Positions 34,718 through 43,664 of a DNA stretch of 60,888 nt are shown piece by piece. The stretch is from Treponema sp. (GTDB lineage: Bacteria; Spirochaetota; Spirochaetia; Treponematales; Treponemataceae): positions 1-60,888 of the forward strand of contig JAEEIU010000052.1 of NCBI GenBank assembly GCA_016281495.1, given 5' to 3'. The translations under genes and the position numbers were made by a program. The notes below the pieces were generated by a model, which did no database searches, was not told the origin of the DNA, and saw only the letters and a list, made by a program, of their open reading frames with translations. The first letter of the stretch is position 1, and each line of letters opens with the position of its first letter.

Positions 34718-36292
34718 TTAGAAGGCTGCAATAGTGCGGTCAAGGCGAGAAAGACTCTTTTCCACTCCCAGAATCAGGATTGAACCGATGAGAGGTGGAG
34801 AAACACGGCTGCCTGTTACAGCCATGCGGATTGGCATCATAAAGTCACCAAGCTTTATGCCAAGCTCCTCCGCATACTTTTTTGCAAGTTCCTCACTAGC
34901 CTCGTGGTCCAGTTCAGGAAGCTTTTGTACAAAATCCTTTGCCTTTACCAAAACCTCGCGTGTCTTTGCCTCATCAAGCTTTTTGGGAATGATGTTTTCC
35001 TTTGCGGGAACTGCGGGCTCCGTAAACAGGAAGTGAACCATCTCTGCGGCATCCGTCAGGAAATGTAGCCTTTCCTTAATCAGAGGCATAAGCTTCATCA
35101 GTGCGGCCTTTACCTCGGCTGAACTCATGTTCATGGACTGGTCTACACATTCAGGCTCACCGTCTGCACCGAGTTTTACACCTGAATATTCGGGTCCGAC
35201 ATTTGGCTTTGGCTGAGGGTTTTCGGGATTTATCTCCAGTGCGGCATCCCCTGTTCCGGTAATGAACGGCAGGGTCCACTTGTAAAGTTCCTCGTCTGTC
35301 AATGCACGTATGTACTGGCCGTTGTACCATTCAAGCTTCTTATAGTCGAATACTGCAGGTGCCTTGTTAAGGTGTTCCAGCTTGAACTGTGCGGCAAGTT
35401 CCTCCAGGGTGTACATGTCACGTCCGTCCTCGTAGCTGCAGCCCAAAAGTGCCACATAGTTTACGATGGCCTGAGGAAGGTATCCCCTTGCCCTGAATTC
35501 ATTAAGGCTAGTTGAACCATGCCTCTTGGAAAGCTTTTTGCCGTCTGCTCCGTTTACCATCGGGAGATGGCAGAACTCAGGATGCTCCCAGCCGAAGCTG
35601 CGGTACATCTGCACATGAAGCGGAGTTGAAGGAATCCATTCCTGTGCGCGCATGACATGGCTTATTTTCATCAAGTGATCGTCAACAATGTTTGCAAGGT
35701 GGTATGTCGGGAAACCGTCACTCTTGAGCAGTACAGGATCCGGAGAAATGTCCTCGTTCTTCCAGATGATGTCACCAAGAAGATGGTCATAGAATTTGGT
35801 CTCACCTTCCAGCGGAACCTTTAGGCGTATTACATAAGGCTTTCCGGCGGCAAGGTTTTCCTTTACTTCTTCCGGAGTAAGATGGCGGCAGTTGCGGTCA
35901 TATCCTGGCGGCATCTTGTTTTCTGTCTGAATCTTCCTGATTCTTTCCAGGCGTTCTGAATCACAGAAACAGTAATATGCCTCTCCCTTTTCCACAAGTT
36001 CCTGGGCATATTTCTTATAAAGCTCAAAACGCTCGCTCTGAACATAGGGTCCATATTCTCCACCCTTGTCTCCACCTTCATCCCAGTCAATTCCGAGCCA
36101 TGCCATGGTGTCATAAAGGTTGTCCACGTATTTTTCATCATATCTGGTGCGGTCCGTATCTTCCAGACGCAAAATGAATTTTCCACCCTTTGAACGGGCA
36201 TAAAGATAATTAAAGAGGGCCGTCCTTACACCACCAATATGCTGCAATCCCGTAGGACTCGGTGCATAGCGTACCCTAACATCTTCTGACAT
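34718..36292 (-). CDS. gltX: Glutamyl-tRNA synthetase
   Basis: GltX charges tRNA-Glu. The 524-aa class I synthetase has RYAPSPTGLQHIGGVRTALF (HIGH-type signature), LRLEDTDRTR, KKLSKRHGS (KMSKS-type signature) and a C-terminal anticodon-binding helical domain. The ATG at 36292 lies 7 nt after GGGGG. A region around residues 345-375 (TGTGDAALEINPENPQPKPN) looks like an insert. A REP palindrome follows the stop. Confidence 0.96.
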   Translation of the reverse strand: MSEDVRVRYAPSPTGLQHIGGVRTALFNYLYARSKGGKFILRLEDTDRTRYDEKYVDNLYDTMAWLGIDWDEGGDKGGEYGPYVQSERFELYKKYAQELVEKGEAYYCFCDSERLERIRKIQTENKMPPGYDRNCRHLTPEEVKENLAAGKPYVIRLKVPLEGETKFYDHLLGDIIWKNEDISPDPVLLKSDGFPTYHLANIVDDHLMKISHVMRAQEWIPSTPLHVQMYRSFGWEHPEFCHLPMVNGADGKKLSKRHGSTSLNEFRARGYLPQAIVNYVALLGCSYEDGRDMYTLEELAAQFKLEHLNKAPAVFDYKKLEWYNGQYIRALTDEELYKWTLPFITGTGDAALEINPENPQPKPNVGPEYSGVKLGADGEPECVDQSMNMSSAEVKAALMKLMPLIKERLHFLTDAAEMVHFLFTEPAVPAKENIIPKKLDEAKTREVLVKAKDFVQKLPELDHEASEELAKKYAEELGIKLGDFMMPIRMAVTGSRVSPPLIGSILILGVEKSLSRLDRTIAAF

Positions 36293-36377
36293 GATTTTCC
36301 CCCACATCGATTTAGTTGAATGATTAAACCATTATAATAAGATGAGTGAAAAAAAACAAGCGGATTGATGATTGATG

Positions 36378-36412
36378 TTGTCACGCGGATTCGATTTTGC
36401 TAACGCAAAATC
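36378..36412 (+). repeat. Solo end of the MITE-like family with hairpin
   Basis: TTGTCACGCGGATTCGA (36378-36394) matches the left end of the 11753 element exactly. It runs into the hairpin GATTTTGC-TAAC-GCAAAATC (36393-36412). No opposite end was found nearby, so it is a remnant or a single-ended copy. Confidence 0.7.
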
Positions 36413-36430
36413 ATTAATTTGGATGCGAAA

Positions 36431-36474
36431 TGCGGAATTCATAATTCTTAATTATGAATTATGAATTATGAATT
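36431..36474. repeat. Short AATTATGAATT repeats at the pgeF 3' end
   Basis: Several overlapping copies of AATTATGAATT and related palindromic words occur here. The stop codon and last codons of pgeF lie inside this repeat, so the gene end may have been created or altered by it. Confidence 0.6.
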
Positions 36475-37266
36475 AAACCTAACCCACGCGGCCTGGACTG
36501 TGAAGTTTCTTTGGCGGGTCTCCAGATCGGCTTCTGGCGGAAGGGACATTGTTTCCCTGCGGAATGAACCGAATTTCGAGTCACAGCAAGTACAGTCATT
36601 ATAAACGCACAGGCTCCCCTCGTTGATTCCCATTTCCCTCAGGATGCTCAAGTTGGCCTTGGCAAGAGAAAGACGGTATCTGTATGGATTTGTGGGATTA
36701 TAGCCCGGAGTTGAAGGCAGAATCTCCTTTACACAGTCTGGCGTAAAATTCACACGGAAATATTGGGCGCGTTCCTCATCAACATTGTAGCAGCAGTCGT
36801 GAATGTGAGGTCCCATGACTACGCAAAAATTTTCAGGCTTTGAGCCGTATTTTTTTTGTGCAAGCTCAATCGCATTCCTTACGATTCCCGTTCCTTTCCA
36901 TCCTGAATGAAGTATTCCAAAAACTTCTGTGTGGGGTTCGTAGATGAAAATCGGCATGCAGTCGGCTACAGTTATCACAGGAATTATATTTTTGTTTGTG
37001 GTGATGATTCCGTCACCCTGACATTCAAAAACCTCGTCGGCACTGTCAATGGCAAAAACCGTCTGGGAATGGATGAGCTCAACCGCCGCAATCTGTTTGT
37101 CCTCTCCGGCAAGAGATGATAAAAATGCCTGTCTGTTGGGATTTGTCTCGTTCCACCTAAAGCGCATGGATCCTGCTTTTTTCATTGTCATTCCAATCTC
37201 AGGACCGGAAACACATTCATTGGCATGGCTGTAAAATGAACCAGTAAAAAAAGAGTCGTCGATCAT
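36466..37266 (-). CDS. pgeF: Laccase-domain protein, PgeF/YfiH type
   Basis: The 266-aa protein belongs to the multicopper-oxidase-like family now linked to peptidoglycan editing and purine nucleoside phosphorolysis. Motifs: TVADCMPIFIYE, GILHSGWKGTGIV and MGPHIHDCCYNVD, which carry the metal-binding Cys and His. The ATG at 37266 follows a G-rich ribosome site; a GTG 9 nt upstream is also possible. The last residues are encoded by a repeat. It stands just downstream of a large hypothetical gene. Confidence 0.85.
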   Translation of the reverse strand: MIDDSFFTGSFYSHANECVSGPEIGMTMKKAGSMRFRWNETNPNRQAFLSSLAGEDKQIAAVELIHSQTVFAIDSADEVFECQGDGIITTNKNIIPVITVADCMPIFIYEPHTEVFGILHSGWKGTGIVRNAIELAQKKYGSKPENFCVVMGPHIHDCCYNVDEERAQYFRVNFTPDCVKEILPSTPGYNPTNPYRYRLSLAKANLSILREMGINEGSLCVYNDCTCCDSKFGSFRRETMSLPPEADLETRQRNFTVQAAWVRFNS

Positions 37267-37303
37267 CTTCCCCACCCCCCAGCGGCAAGCTGAATTCCTT
37301 ATG

Positions 37304-39031
37304 TTATTCGTCTATGGACAAATCCAATGGCTCTATCTCTTGAAGAATCTCGTATGAGTGATCTATGCTGAATTTTGCCTTGCTAAGCTTGTCACGGAAT
37401 TCTTTGTTATCACGACCACCAAGCTTCATCAGGTTAACAAGCGGACCATAATAGGCAGTGATTTTCTCTGACAAAATACCGCTCATCAGATTGCGCATTG
37501 AACGGCATGCTTTTCCAAACTGATTGATTATATCGCTGGCGATTCCGTCTATTTCTTCCATCGTTTCATCAAGGATCACGGTCTCGGTATTTGTACGTGC
37601 CTTTGTGTTTTCCCATTTGGTAAACTGCTGTCCGTATTCTCCACCTGGCGAAAGCTGGCTTGCAAGAAGTTCAAGGCTGTCATTAATCTTTATGAGCAAA
37701 TTAAGCGACTCAGAGAATTCAACCCTGTTCTCTTTGAGTGCAAAATCACCTTCCACGGAAGTTGCGGCAAGAGCCTGATTGAATGTTGGAAATTCATTCT
37801 TGAAGAATGAGTATATGAATCCAAGAGTAAGCTCGTAATGGAAAAGAGGTCCTCCATCGATTTTTTCCCAGGGCCTGTAAGGGAACAGGGGGAACTTAGA
37901 AAGCCTGAAATAGCTCATAAGCTTGATTTTAAGCTTTTCTTTCTTGCAGTCACTTTCCCAGTTGTTCCACCGGCGCTCAAACATAAGCTTCCACTGGGCC
38001 CTGTATTTCTGGAACCAGTCTTCTCCTCCGCCATAAGCATCCGGTATATACTGGGAATTCTCATATACTACTTTAGCCAGCTTGTACATGGGAACTGTCT
38101 GAACAAACATCTTTATGACAGAATTATGAGTGGCAGCGGCATTTGTAAATTCCTTTCCGCCTTCTCCACCTTCTCCAATACCATCGGCAAAACCGGAAAT
38201 CTTAGACTTGTGCTTAAAGAAAAGGTAAAGAGCCTGAACGCTATCGTCTGTAATCGGGACGTAATTGCTCATGATGCGTGTAAACTCGGAGAAATCAGGC
38301 TTAACCAAACCAAAGAGGCTGCTGCATGTACCTTCCGGGCTGTTTGAAAATTTTGATATGATTCTTGAAAAAGGAAGCTTAACAAACTGACGGAGCCATT
38401 CAAGCCCACGAACCGCCGCATACATCTCCGACTTTTTGGCCGTTGAGATTCCGTCAAGTATCTTGTCCATTTTCTGCACAAGGATTGATTTCATTTCAGC
38501 GGTAACAACTTTATCAAGGGCATACTGATAAGGATCGCTCTCTCGCTCAATATCAGCGCTAACAGATGGAACAATAATCATGCCGAGCATGGTATACATT
38601 GCCCCTGGGTTTTCCTCATAAAGTGCAAGATATGGTGCAAAAAAGTCAGCGGCTTTCTTCAACTGACAGAATTTATCATAAAAACCTACGGTCAGGCTTT
38701 TTTTGCGGAAATCAATTATGCCGGGAGAAGTATGTTCAATATCCCTGGCTATGGCATTTACAAGAGACTTGTTAAACACTTCTTCAATTGAAGTATTAGA
38801 GAATGTTGCCTTGATCCAGTACCATATCTGAAGCAAGACAGACTGTTTTTTGAGCTGAGATTTTAGGGACATTTCTGCAGTTTGATTTTTTTCTGATTCG
38901 AAGTCACTGTTTACGGATGAAGTTTCGACAGTTTGCCCCTGTTTCATGCCTTTGAGAATTCTTTCGCGTTCCTCATTGCTTATTTCTGTTACGAGTTCGT
39001 TAAATGTTGAATCCTTTCCGTTTTTGGCCAT
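37304..39031 (-). CDS. Large hypothetical protein, spirochaete type
   Basis: The 575-aa product is mainly helical with no signal peptide and no clear membrane helix except a weak one (MYTMLGMIIVP). The first 60 residues are charged and low-complexity. It resembles a family I recall as confined to spirochaetes (possibly DUF5312), but I cannot verify this. It lies 37 nt upstream of pgeF and may be co-transcribed. No catalytic motif is seen. Confidence 0.7.
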   Translation of the reverse strand: MAKNGKDSTFNELVTEISNEERERILKGMKQGQTVETSSVNSDFESEKNQTAEMSLKSQLKKQSVLLQIWYWIKATFSNTSIEEVFNKSLVNAIARDIEHTSPGIIDFRKKSLTVGFYDKFCQLKKAADFFAPYLALYEENPGAMYTMLGMIIVPSVSADIERESDPYQYALDKVVTAEMKSILVQKMDKILDGISTAKKSEMYAAVRGLEWLRQFVKLPFSRIISKFSNSPEGTCSSLFGLVKPDFSEFTRIMSNYVPITDDSVQALYLFFKHKSKISGFADGIGEGGEGGKEFTNAAATHNSVIKMFVQTVPMYKLAKVVYENSQYIPDAYGGGEDWFQKYRAQWKLMFERRWNNWESDCKKEKLKIKLMSYFRLSKFPLFPYRPWEKIDGGPLFHYELTLGFIYSFFKNEFPTFNQALAATSVEGDFALKENRVEFSESLNLLIKINDSLELLASQLSPGGEYGQQFTKWENTKARTNTETVILDETMEEIDGIASDIINQFGKACRSMRNLMSGILSEKITAYYGPLVNLMKLGGRDNKEFRDKLSKAKFSIDHSYEILQEIEPLDLSIDE

Positions 39032-39282
39032 ATCCCTAACCTATTTTATACTCAAACCTCAGTATTGTAAAGTGAGCATTCATTCAAAAACACTACACCT
39101 TATCTTTTAGATTATCGGCATAAATTCCCTTAACGATAACGGCTTCCCTAAAAATTCATTTTTAATGATTTTTGAAATAAAGGCTGTTTACAAACAAAAA
39201 ATCTAGAAATAATTCAATTTTATGTTATAATATCCGCTGTAAATTGTTATATAAATATAAAATGCCCATAAGGAGTACAAAC

Positions 39283-40026
39283 ATGATTAAACTCACAAAA
39301 AAACATGCACTTGGCGCCATTCTTCTGGCATTCACCGCCATTTTCCTTTACGCAGAGGAAAAAACCTTTAACATTCCAGGAAAAGGAAACCTTACCAGGG
39401 ATGTTCAGCTTGTAAGGGTTGAAGACTATGATAAAAAGGGAAGGCTCATGAGTGATGAACCTTCCGTAGCACCTGCAACAACCTTTTATTACAACAAAAA
39501 GAACCAGCTCGTCAAATCAGAAATGGGATACAACTATTATGTAACGGAATATGAATACGACAAAAAAGGCAATCTGATTCATACATCTGATAGCGATGGC
39601 TATGAAATGTGGTATACCTATGACAAAAAGGGCAAGCTGATTGAAGACAAAACCAGCACAGGCCTTGTGGGTCATTATACCTATGATGAAAACGGAAACC
39701 TGTCCAAATATCAGGTTGAAGATCCTGAGGGAGATGCCATCATCAGCAGCGAATGGTATTATTACGATGACCAGAACCGTCTTATACATAAGGAACCAAG
39801 CATCGGCGAAGCAGTGGACTACACTTATGACAAGAACGGAAATCTTATAAAAGAACGCTACAGCAATGAATCAACAGTTGAATATGCTTATTCCCAGTCA
39901 GGCGACATGTTGTACAAGTGTCTTAGAACATACGATTCAGAGCACGAGGAATTCTATGAATACGAATGGTGGAGCAAGGGCAAGATAAAGACAAGAAGAA
40001 CCTACCTCTGGGAAGTATTCGGTTGA
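39283..40026 (+). CDS. Secreted YD-repeat (RHS-like) protein
   Basis: The 247-aa product has a signal peptide (KKHALGAILLAFTAIFLYA). At least five YD-type repeats follow (TEYEYDKKGNLIHTSDSDGY, WYTYDKKGKLIED, HYTYDENGNLSKY, DYTYDKNGNLIKE). These are the building block of RHS shells, but here there are few of them, with no core-closing domain and no toxin. It is a small stand-alone secreted protein, perhaps carbohydrate-binding. The ATG at 39283 follows AAGGAG by 7 nt. An extended -10 (TGTTATAAT, 39223-39231) lies upstream. Confidence 0.8.
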   Translation: MIKLTKKHALGAILLAFTAIFLYAEEKTFNIPGKGNLTRDVQLVRVEDYDKKGRLMSDEPSVAPATTFYYNKKNQLVKSEMGYNYYVTEYEYDKKGNLIHTSDSDGYEMWYTYDKKGKLIEDKTSTGLVGHYTYDENGNLSKYQVEDPEGDAIISSEWYYYDDQNRLIHKEPSIGEAVDYTYDKNGNLIKERYSNESTVEYAYSQSGDMLYKCLRTYDSEHEEFYEYEWWSKGKIKTRRTYLWEVFG

Positions 40027-40030
40027 TTTT

Positions 40031-40052
40031 GCAGACTTTGCCTGCATTTTTT
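40031..40052 (+). terminator. Weak terminator of the YD-repeat gene
   Basis: GCAGAC/GCCTGC (one mismatch) with a 3-nt loop is followed by A and six Ts, just after the stop. Confidence 0.4.
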
Positions 40053-40058
40053 GTGGGC

Positions 40059-40455
40059 AAAAAAAAGACCCCTTTATAGGAGTCTTTGAAACGGTCCCTA
40101 CGGGAGTTGAAGGTTCCTTTCGCTCACTTCCTGTTCGCTCTCTCCACCACGCCTACGCTTCCTGTCGGCGCATCCATGCGCCTTTTCCTCCCACCTGGTC
40201 GGCGGAAGCTCCGGGGTTCAACTCCCGACACTCTTAGAAATAAAAAAAAGACTCCCTTTCGAGAGTCTTACTAACGGTCCCTACGGGAGTTGAAGGTTCC
40301 TTTCGCTCACCTCCTGTTCGCTCTCTCCACCACGCCTATGCTTCCTGTCGGCGCATCCGTGCGCCTTTTCCTCCCACCTGGTCGGCGGAAGCTCCGGGGT
40401 TCAACTCCCGACACTCTTAGAAATAAAAAAGACTCCCTTTCGAGAGTCTTACTAA
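40059..40455 (-). repeat. Two 181-183-bp tandem units carrying the tRNA-Glu 3' end
   Basis: Copies of the tRNA-Glu 3' end (GGTCCCTACGGGAGTTGAA on the plus strand) start at 40093, 40276 and, in the real tRNA, 40457. Each unit holds that piece, a GC-rich block and a terminator hairpin (AAGACTCTCGAAAGGGAGTC read on the minus strand, with a T-run). The GC-rich block is bounded by inverted copies of CGGGAGTTGAA/TTCAACTCCCG. A third terminator ends the series at 40059-40086. Frames of 62-67 aa here are repeat shadows. Confidence 0.85.
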
Positions 40456-40527
40456 CGGTCCCTACGGGAGTTGAACCCATCTTTAAAGATTGAGAATCTT
40501 TCGTCCTAGCCGATAGACGAAGGGACC
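40456..40527 (-). tRNA. tRNA-Glu (CTC)
   Basis: The acceptor stem is GGTCCCT with AGGGACC. The anticodon stem AAAGA/TCTTT encloses loop TTCTCAA with anticodon CTC. The T arm contains GGTTCAACTCC. The discriminator base is G. No CCA is encoded. It is followed by a terminator hairpin and the tandem 3'-end duplications. Confidence 0.93.
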
Positions 40528-40565
40528 ATAAAAAAAATGTGGCTGACTTATTGGGCCAGCCTTAG

Positions 40566-40636
40566 TTCCCCAAGGAGGATTCGAACCCCCACAATCAGAA
40601 CCAGAATCTGAGGTGCTACCATTACACAATCGGGGA
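40566..40636 (-). tRNA. tRNA-Gln (CTG)
   Basis: The acceptor stem is TCCCCGA with TTGGGGA. The anticodon stem TCAGA/TCTGA encloses loop TTCTGGT with anticodon CTG. The T arm is GTGGG-GGTTCGAA-TCC type. The discriminator base is A. It lies 38 nt upstream of tRNA-Glu on the same strand, so the two are co-transcribed. Confidence 0.94.
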
Positions 40637-40726
40637 ATGCAATGTATAAAAAATATATTGTAAAATCGAAGTTATGTCAAGTGCTCAAGCCCGTTTTTTT
40701 TTATTTTTTCGGACTTGAACCCCATT

Positions 40727-40993
40727 TCAGCTTGCCACACCCATCTCGGCGGCTTCATGCTCACGATGGTTCTTGATGCGCAAAGTCAACTCACGGTTCA
40801 CCATCTTAAAAAGCAAATCATGCTCTGCAGGACTATGTTCGTTGCTGTAGCACATATCCTTGAGGAGCTCAAATTCCTCTTCAGAAAGTGGATCCTGATC
40901 GTCCCAGAAGTTTTTCCATGTCGCAGCCGTATCCACTGACAAATGCGATTCAATCACTTTGCTCCAGACATCATAGGCATTCATGTCGTTCAT
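40727..40993 (-). CDS. Small hypothetical protein
   Basis: The 88-aa product starts MNDMNAYDVWSKVIESHL and is soluble, acidic and helical, ending EHEAAEMGVAS. The ATG at 40993 follows a strong GGAGGGG by 4 nt, which rules out the longer frame. It lies 91 nt upstream of tRNA-Gln on the same strand. No family is recognised. Confidence 0.65.
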   Translation of the reverse strand: MNDMNAYDVWSKVIESHLSVDTAATWKNFWDDQDPLSEEEFELLKDMCYSNEHSPAEHDLLFKMVNRELTLRIKNHREHEAAEMGVAS

Positions 40994-41193
40994 AATTCCC
41001 CTCCACCAAAAAAGGTTGCTATTATAAAAAAATAAATTCCCGTCCAAAAGTTACAGCCAATATTCAATTACAATTACGGCTTACTCTTGAACCACAACTA
41101 TTTTAAAAGCAAAGACGTTTTAACAATCGGCACAAACATACCTTCACTTTACAATTTAAGGTTTTGATGGATAAATAGAACGATTTAAAACAC

Positions 41194-41228
41194 CAAAAGA
41201 CCCTGAATTCTTTAATCAGAGTCTCTTG
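41194..41228 (-). terminator. Intrinsic terminator of the che operon
   Basis: On the minus strand AAGAGACTCTGA pairs with TCAGGGTCTTTT over 12 bp (some G-U), with a short T tail. It lies 33 nt after the cheY stop. Confidence 0.65.
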
Positions 41229-41260
41229 ATGAGAAAATATTTACTAAATTGTCTATATCC

Positions 41261-41695
41261 CTACTTTAATGCTGCAGAGATGCGCTCAAGAACCTTCTGG
41301 CGGTCAAGTGGCTTTACGATATAGTTCTTTGCACCGGCAAGAAGTGACTTCTTAACAAGTTCTTCCTTTCCAAGAGCAGATACCATAACCACTTTTGCAT
41401 TCTTGTCAAAAGCGACAATCTGTTCAAGAGCTGTAATACCATCCATACGGGGCATGGTAATATCCATTGTTACGATATCAACATTTGGACAGAGTTCCTT
41501 GTATTTATCAACACCCTCTTTGCCGTCCTGAGCTGTTGCAACAATTTCATAACCATCAGAACTCAAAATCTGAGTCAACTGCTTGGCTACGAACATTGAA
41601 TCATCAACCACCAGTACCCTGAATTTTGAGCCGTCATCTTTTAAGCCTTCCGGCGGACGATTGTTGATTGTAGGGAAATCCTGTTTTGTTTTCAT
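41261..41695 (-). CDS. cheY: Chemotaxis response regulator CheY
   Basis: The 144-aa protein is a single receiver domain with a 25-residue N-terminal extension. Key residues are the acidic pair Asp31-Asp32 (VLVVDDS), phospho-acceptor Asp78 (VTMDITMPRMDG), Ser106 (MVSALG) and Lys128 (VKPLD). It is phosphorylated by CheA and binds the flagellar switch. An AAGGAG site precedes the ATG. It is the last gene of the operon, 20 nt after cheX. Confidence 0.95.
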   Translation of the reverse strand: MKTKQDFPTINNRPPEGLKDDGSKFRVLVVDDSMFVAKQLTQILSSDGYEIVATAQDGKEGVDKYKELCPNVDIVTMDITMPRMDGITALEQIVAFDKNAKVVMVSALGKEELVKKSLLAGAKNYIVKPLDRQKVLERISAALK

Positions 41696-41715
41696 ACCCT
41701 ATACTCCTTTTTATC

Positions 41716-42198
41716 CTACTGTCTCTCACGAATAGCGACGTTAACTTCTATTTTTCCAAATTCAGTAATAAGCGGAACAATAAGAGCCTCTACGTTCTCT
41801 TCTCCACCGCCTAAAGCTGCAATTTCCATGTTTTGACCGGCAAAAAGGGCCGGTGGTGTCAAGTCAAACCTAAAACCAAGCTCGTGAAGCTTAGTTACAG
41901 CCTGAGCCGTAATCAAGTTTGCAAGTTCACTGATAGTAGCCTTTGCCAAATCATCGAAACTCGGAAGCTGCTCGTCATTCATCTTTGATGCGACATTAAG
42001 GGCAGTCTCATAGGTCATGTCAAAAAGAACACGGCCTTCAACATCACCTGCCAGACCGACCAATGCGGCAACACCCATAACTGGCATTGCTGTTGACTTT
42101 AAATACAAGTCACCTCTTTTAACTTCGGCACCACCTAAGACTTCTTTTAACACTCTGTAAGAAGTTTCGACAAATGGGTTAATATACTCTACTCTCAT
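41716..42198 (-). CDS. cheX: CheY-P phosphatase CheX
   Basis: The 160-aa protein matches CheX. The catalytic helix SELANLITAQAV holds the conserved Glu-x-x-Asn pair that removes phosphate from CheY-P. GDVEGRVLFDMTYETA is the usual first strand-helix unit. CheX replaces CheZ in spirochaetes and is needed for reversals in Borrelia. GGGGG lies 5 nt before the ATG. It sits between the CheW-CheR and CheY genes. Confidence 0.95.
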   Translation of the reverse strand: MRVEYINPFVETSYRVLKEVLGGAEVKRGDLYLKSTAMPVMGVAALVGLAGDVEGRVLFDMTYETALNVASKMNDEQLPSFDDLAKATISELANLITAQAVTKLHELGFRFDLTPPALFAGQNMEIAALGGGEENVEALIVPLITEFGKIEVNVAIRERQ

Positions 42199-42228
42199 TA
42201 TTTCCCCCTATTCATTTTATCCGATAAT

Positions 42229-43659
42229 TTATTTTGAATATACTCCGATGGAACCGACAGTCTTTTTGGACCATCCGCCCAATGAAATATTTTCATTCTC
42301 TCCAATAATAATTATTCCATTTCCTTTAACTTTTTCCTCAAAGTCATTGATCATGGTCCGCTGTGACTGTTCAGGCAGGAACGAGATAATGTCACGTGCA
42401 AACACTATGTCAATTGGAGGCAGATTGTTTGTATGTACGCAGTCATGGTACTCAAACATAATCATGTCCTTGATTTCCTTAGAGAAGGTCCATTCACCGC
42501 TTGCAGTACGAGTCAGATACGGTGAATACCAGTCGGCACTTGCTGCATCACTTACATTCATGAGAGGTGCGTTTGAAACACTCAGCAAATCAATGTCGTG
42601 GGCATAAATGCGGATTTTTGCTCCCGGATAGCGTTTTTTAAGAATACATGCCAGTGAATAGGATTCATATCCCTTGCCGCAGCCAGGATTCCATACGACT
42701 ATATTGTTTGCGGAATTATCCGGCAATGCCTTGTATACTTCCTGAGCATACTCCTCTGACCACCATCCACCAGTAAAACGTGAATAGAACGGCTTAAGGA
42801 ATGCTTCTGCATCTTCCGGACCCTGAAGCTGGGTTTTCTTTTCTCCGCGCTCATTTTTCCATTCAAGATATCGTTTTTTAGCCCATTCCTCAGTCACAGA
42901 ATTGAGCGTGAATTTCTTTATTGAAAAAAGTGAATCAGCTATAAAGTTAAGGTCAACGCTTTCCTGCTTTTTGGCATCAACTGTATCAGGAGCCTTTTTC
43001 TTTGTAACTTTAGCCCCCTGCTGCTGAACCTGCTGTGCCGCCATCTCTGCCGCAACAGTCTGCCTCTGAAGCATCTGGGCCTTTACGTCTTCCTCAAGCT
43101 TTCTTTCTTCTTCCTGTGTGCGTACACCGAAAATCTTGTCTATGTCCAAAAGAATGTAAAGCCTGTGCTGTGCCTCAACAACACCGGAGATATACTTGAT
43201 GTTGATGTCACCAAACAGCGGATGAGGAGGCTGAATCGTTGACTTCTGGATGCCTACGACCTTATCGATTGCATCAACAACAACACCAAAGGTCTGCTCC
43301 CCGACAGTAACGATGAGCATGTTTTCCAGAGCGTTTTCATCACGATCCGGAACCTGAATGTTAAAGAATTTGCGCAAATCAATGATTGAAATTATTTCTC
43401 CACGCAAGTTGTATACACCAAGAACGAACGGCAAGGTATTTGGCACATAGGTAAAATGTCCGGCCTTGGCGATTTCCTTGACCTTCATGATGTCTATGGC
43501 ATAATCTTTACCGGCCAGAGAGAAGGTGACCATCTTGTAGTCAATTACGGATGCCTTTCTTTTTTCTTCCTCAAGCAATTCCTGAGTAAGAACGTGTCCG
43601 TCCTCTGCTATTTCTGTGGTTCCTGCAAGTACGTTAAGTCTTTCCTGAATTGTTGCCAT
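42229..43659 (-). CDS. CheW domain fused to CheR-like methyltransferase domain
   Basis: Residues about 36-190 of 476 are a CheW coupling domain (KMVTFSLAGKDYAIDIMKVK, VLGVYNLRGEIISIIDLRKF). A Gln/Ala-rich linker follows. Residues about 245-476 resemble the CheR SAM-binding domain (NNIVVWNPGCGKGYESYSLA, IRIYAHDIDLLSVSNA, PPIDIVFARDIISFLPEQSQ). The CheR N-terminal helical domain seems absent or reduced, so methyltransferase activity is uncertain. I recall a CheW-CheR-like protein of this kind in Treponema denticola arrays, where it adapts the array to strong membrane curvature. Confidence 0.9.
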   Translation of the reverse strand: MATIQERLNVLAGTTEIAEDGHVLTQELLEEEKRKASVIDYKMVTFSLAGKDYAIDIMKVKEIAKAGHFTYVPNTLPFVLGVYNLRGEIISIIDLRKFFNIQVPDRDENALENMLIVTVGEQTFGVVVDAIDKVVGIQKSTIQPPHPLFGDINIKYISGVVEAQHRLYILLDIDKIFGVRTQEEERKLEEDVKAQMLQRQTVAAEMAAQQVQQQGAKVTKKKAPDTVDAKKQESVDLNFIADSLFSIKKFTLNSVTEEWAKKRYLEWKNERGEKKTQLQGPEDAEAFLKPFYSRFTGGWWSEEYAQEVYKALPDNSANNIVVWNPGCGKGYESYSLACILKKRYPGAKIRIYAHDIDLLSVSNAPLMNVSDAASADWYSPYLTRTASGEWTFSKEIKDMIMFEYHDCVHTNNLPPIDIVFARDIISFLPEQSQRTMINDFEEKVKGNGIIIIGENENISLGGWSKKTVGSIGVYSK

Positions 43660-43664
43660 CTATC

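Noticed and set aside
40086..40493. Two similar 62-67 aa frames as paralogous genes
   Set aside because: They are reading frames across the tRNA-Glu tandem repeat and its terminators, with no ribosome sites.
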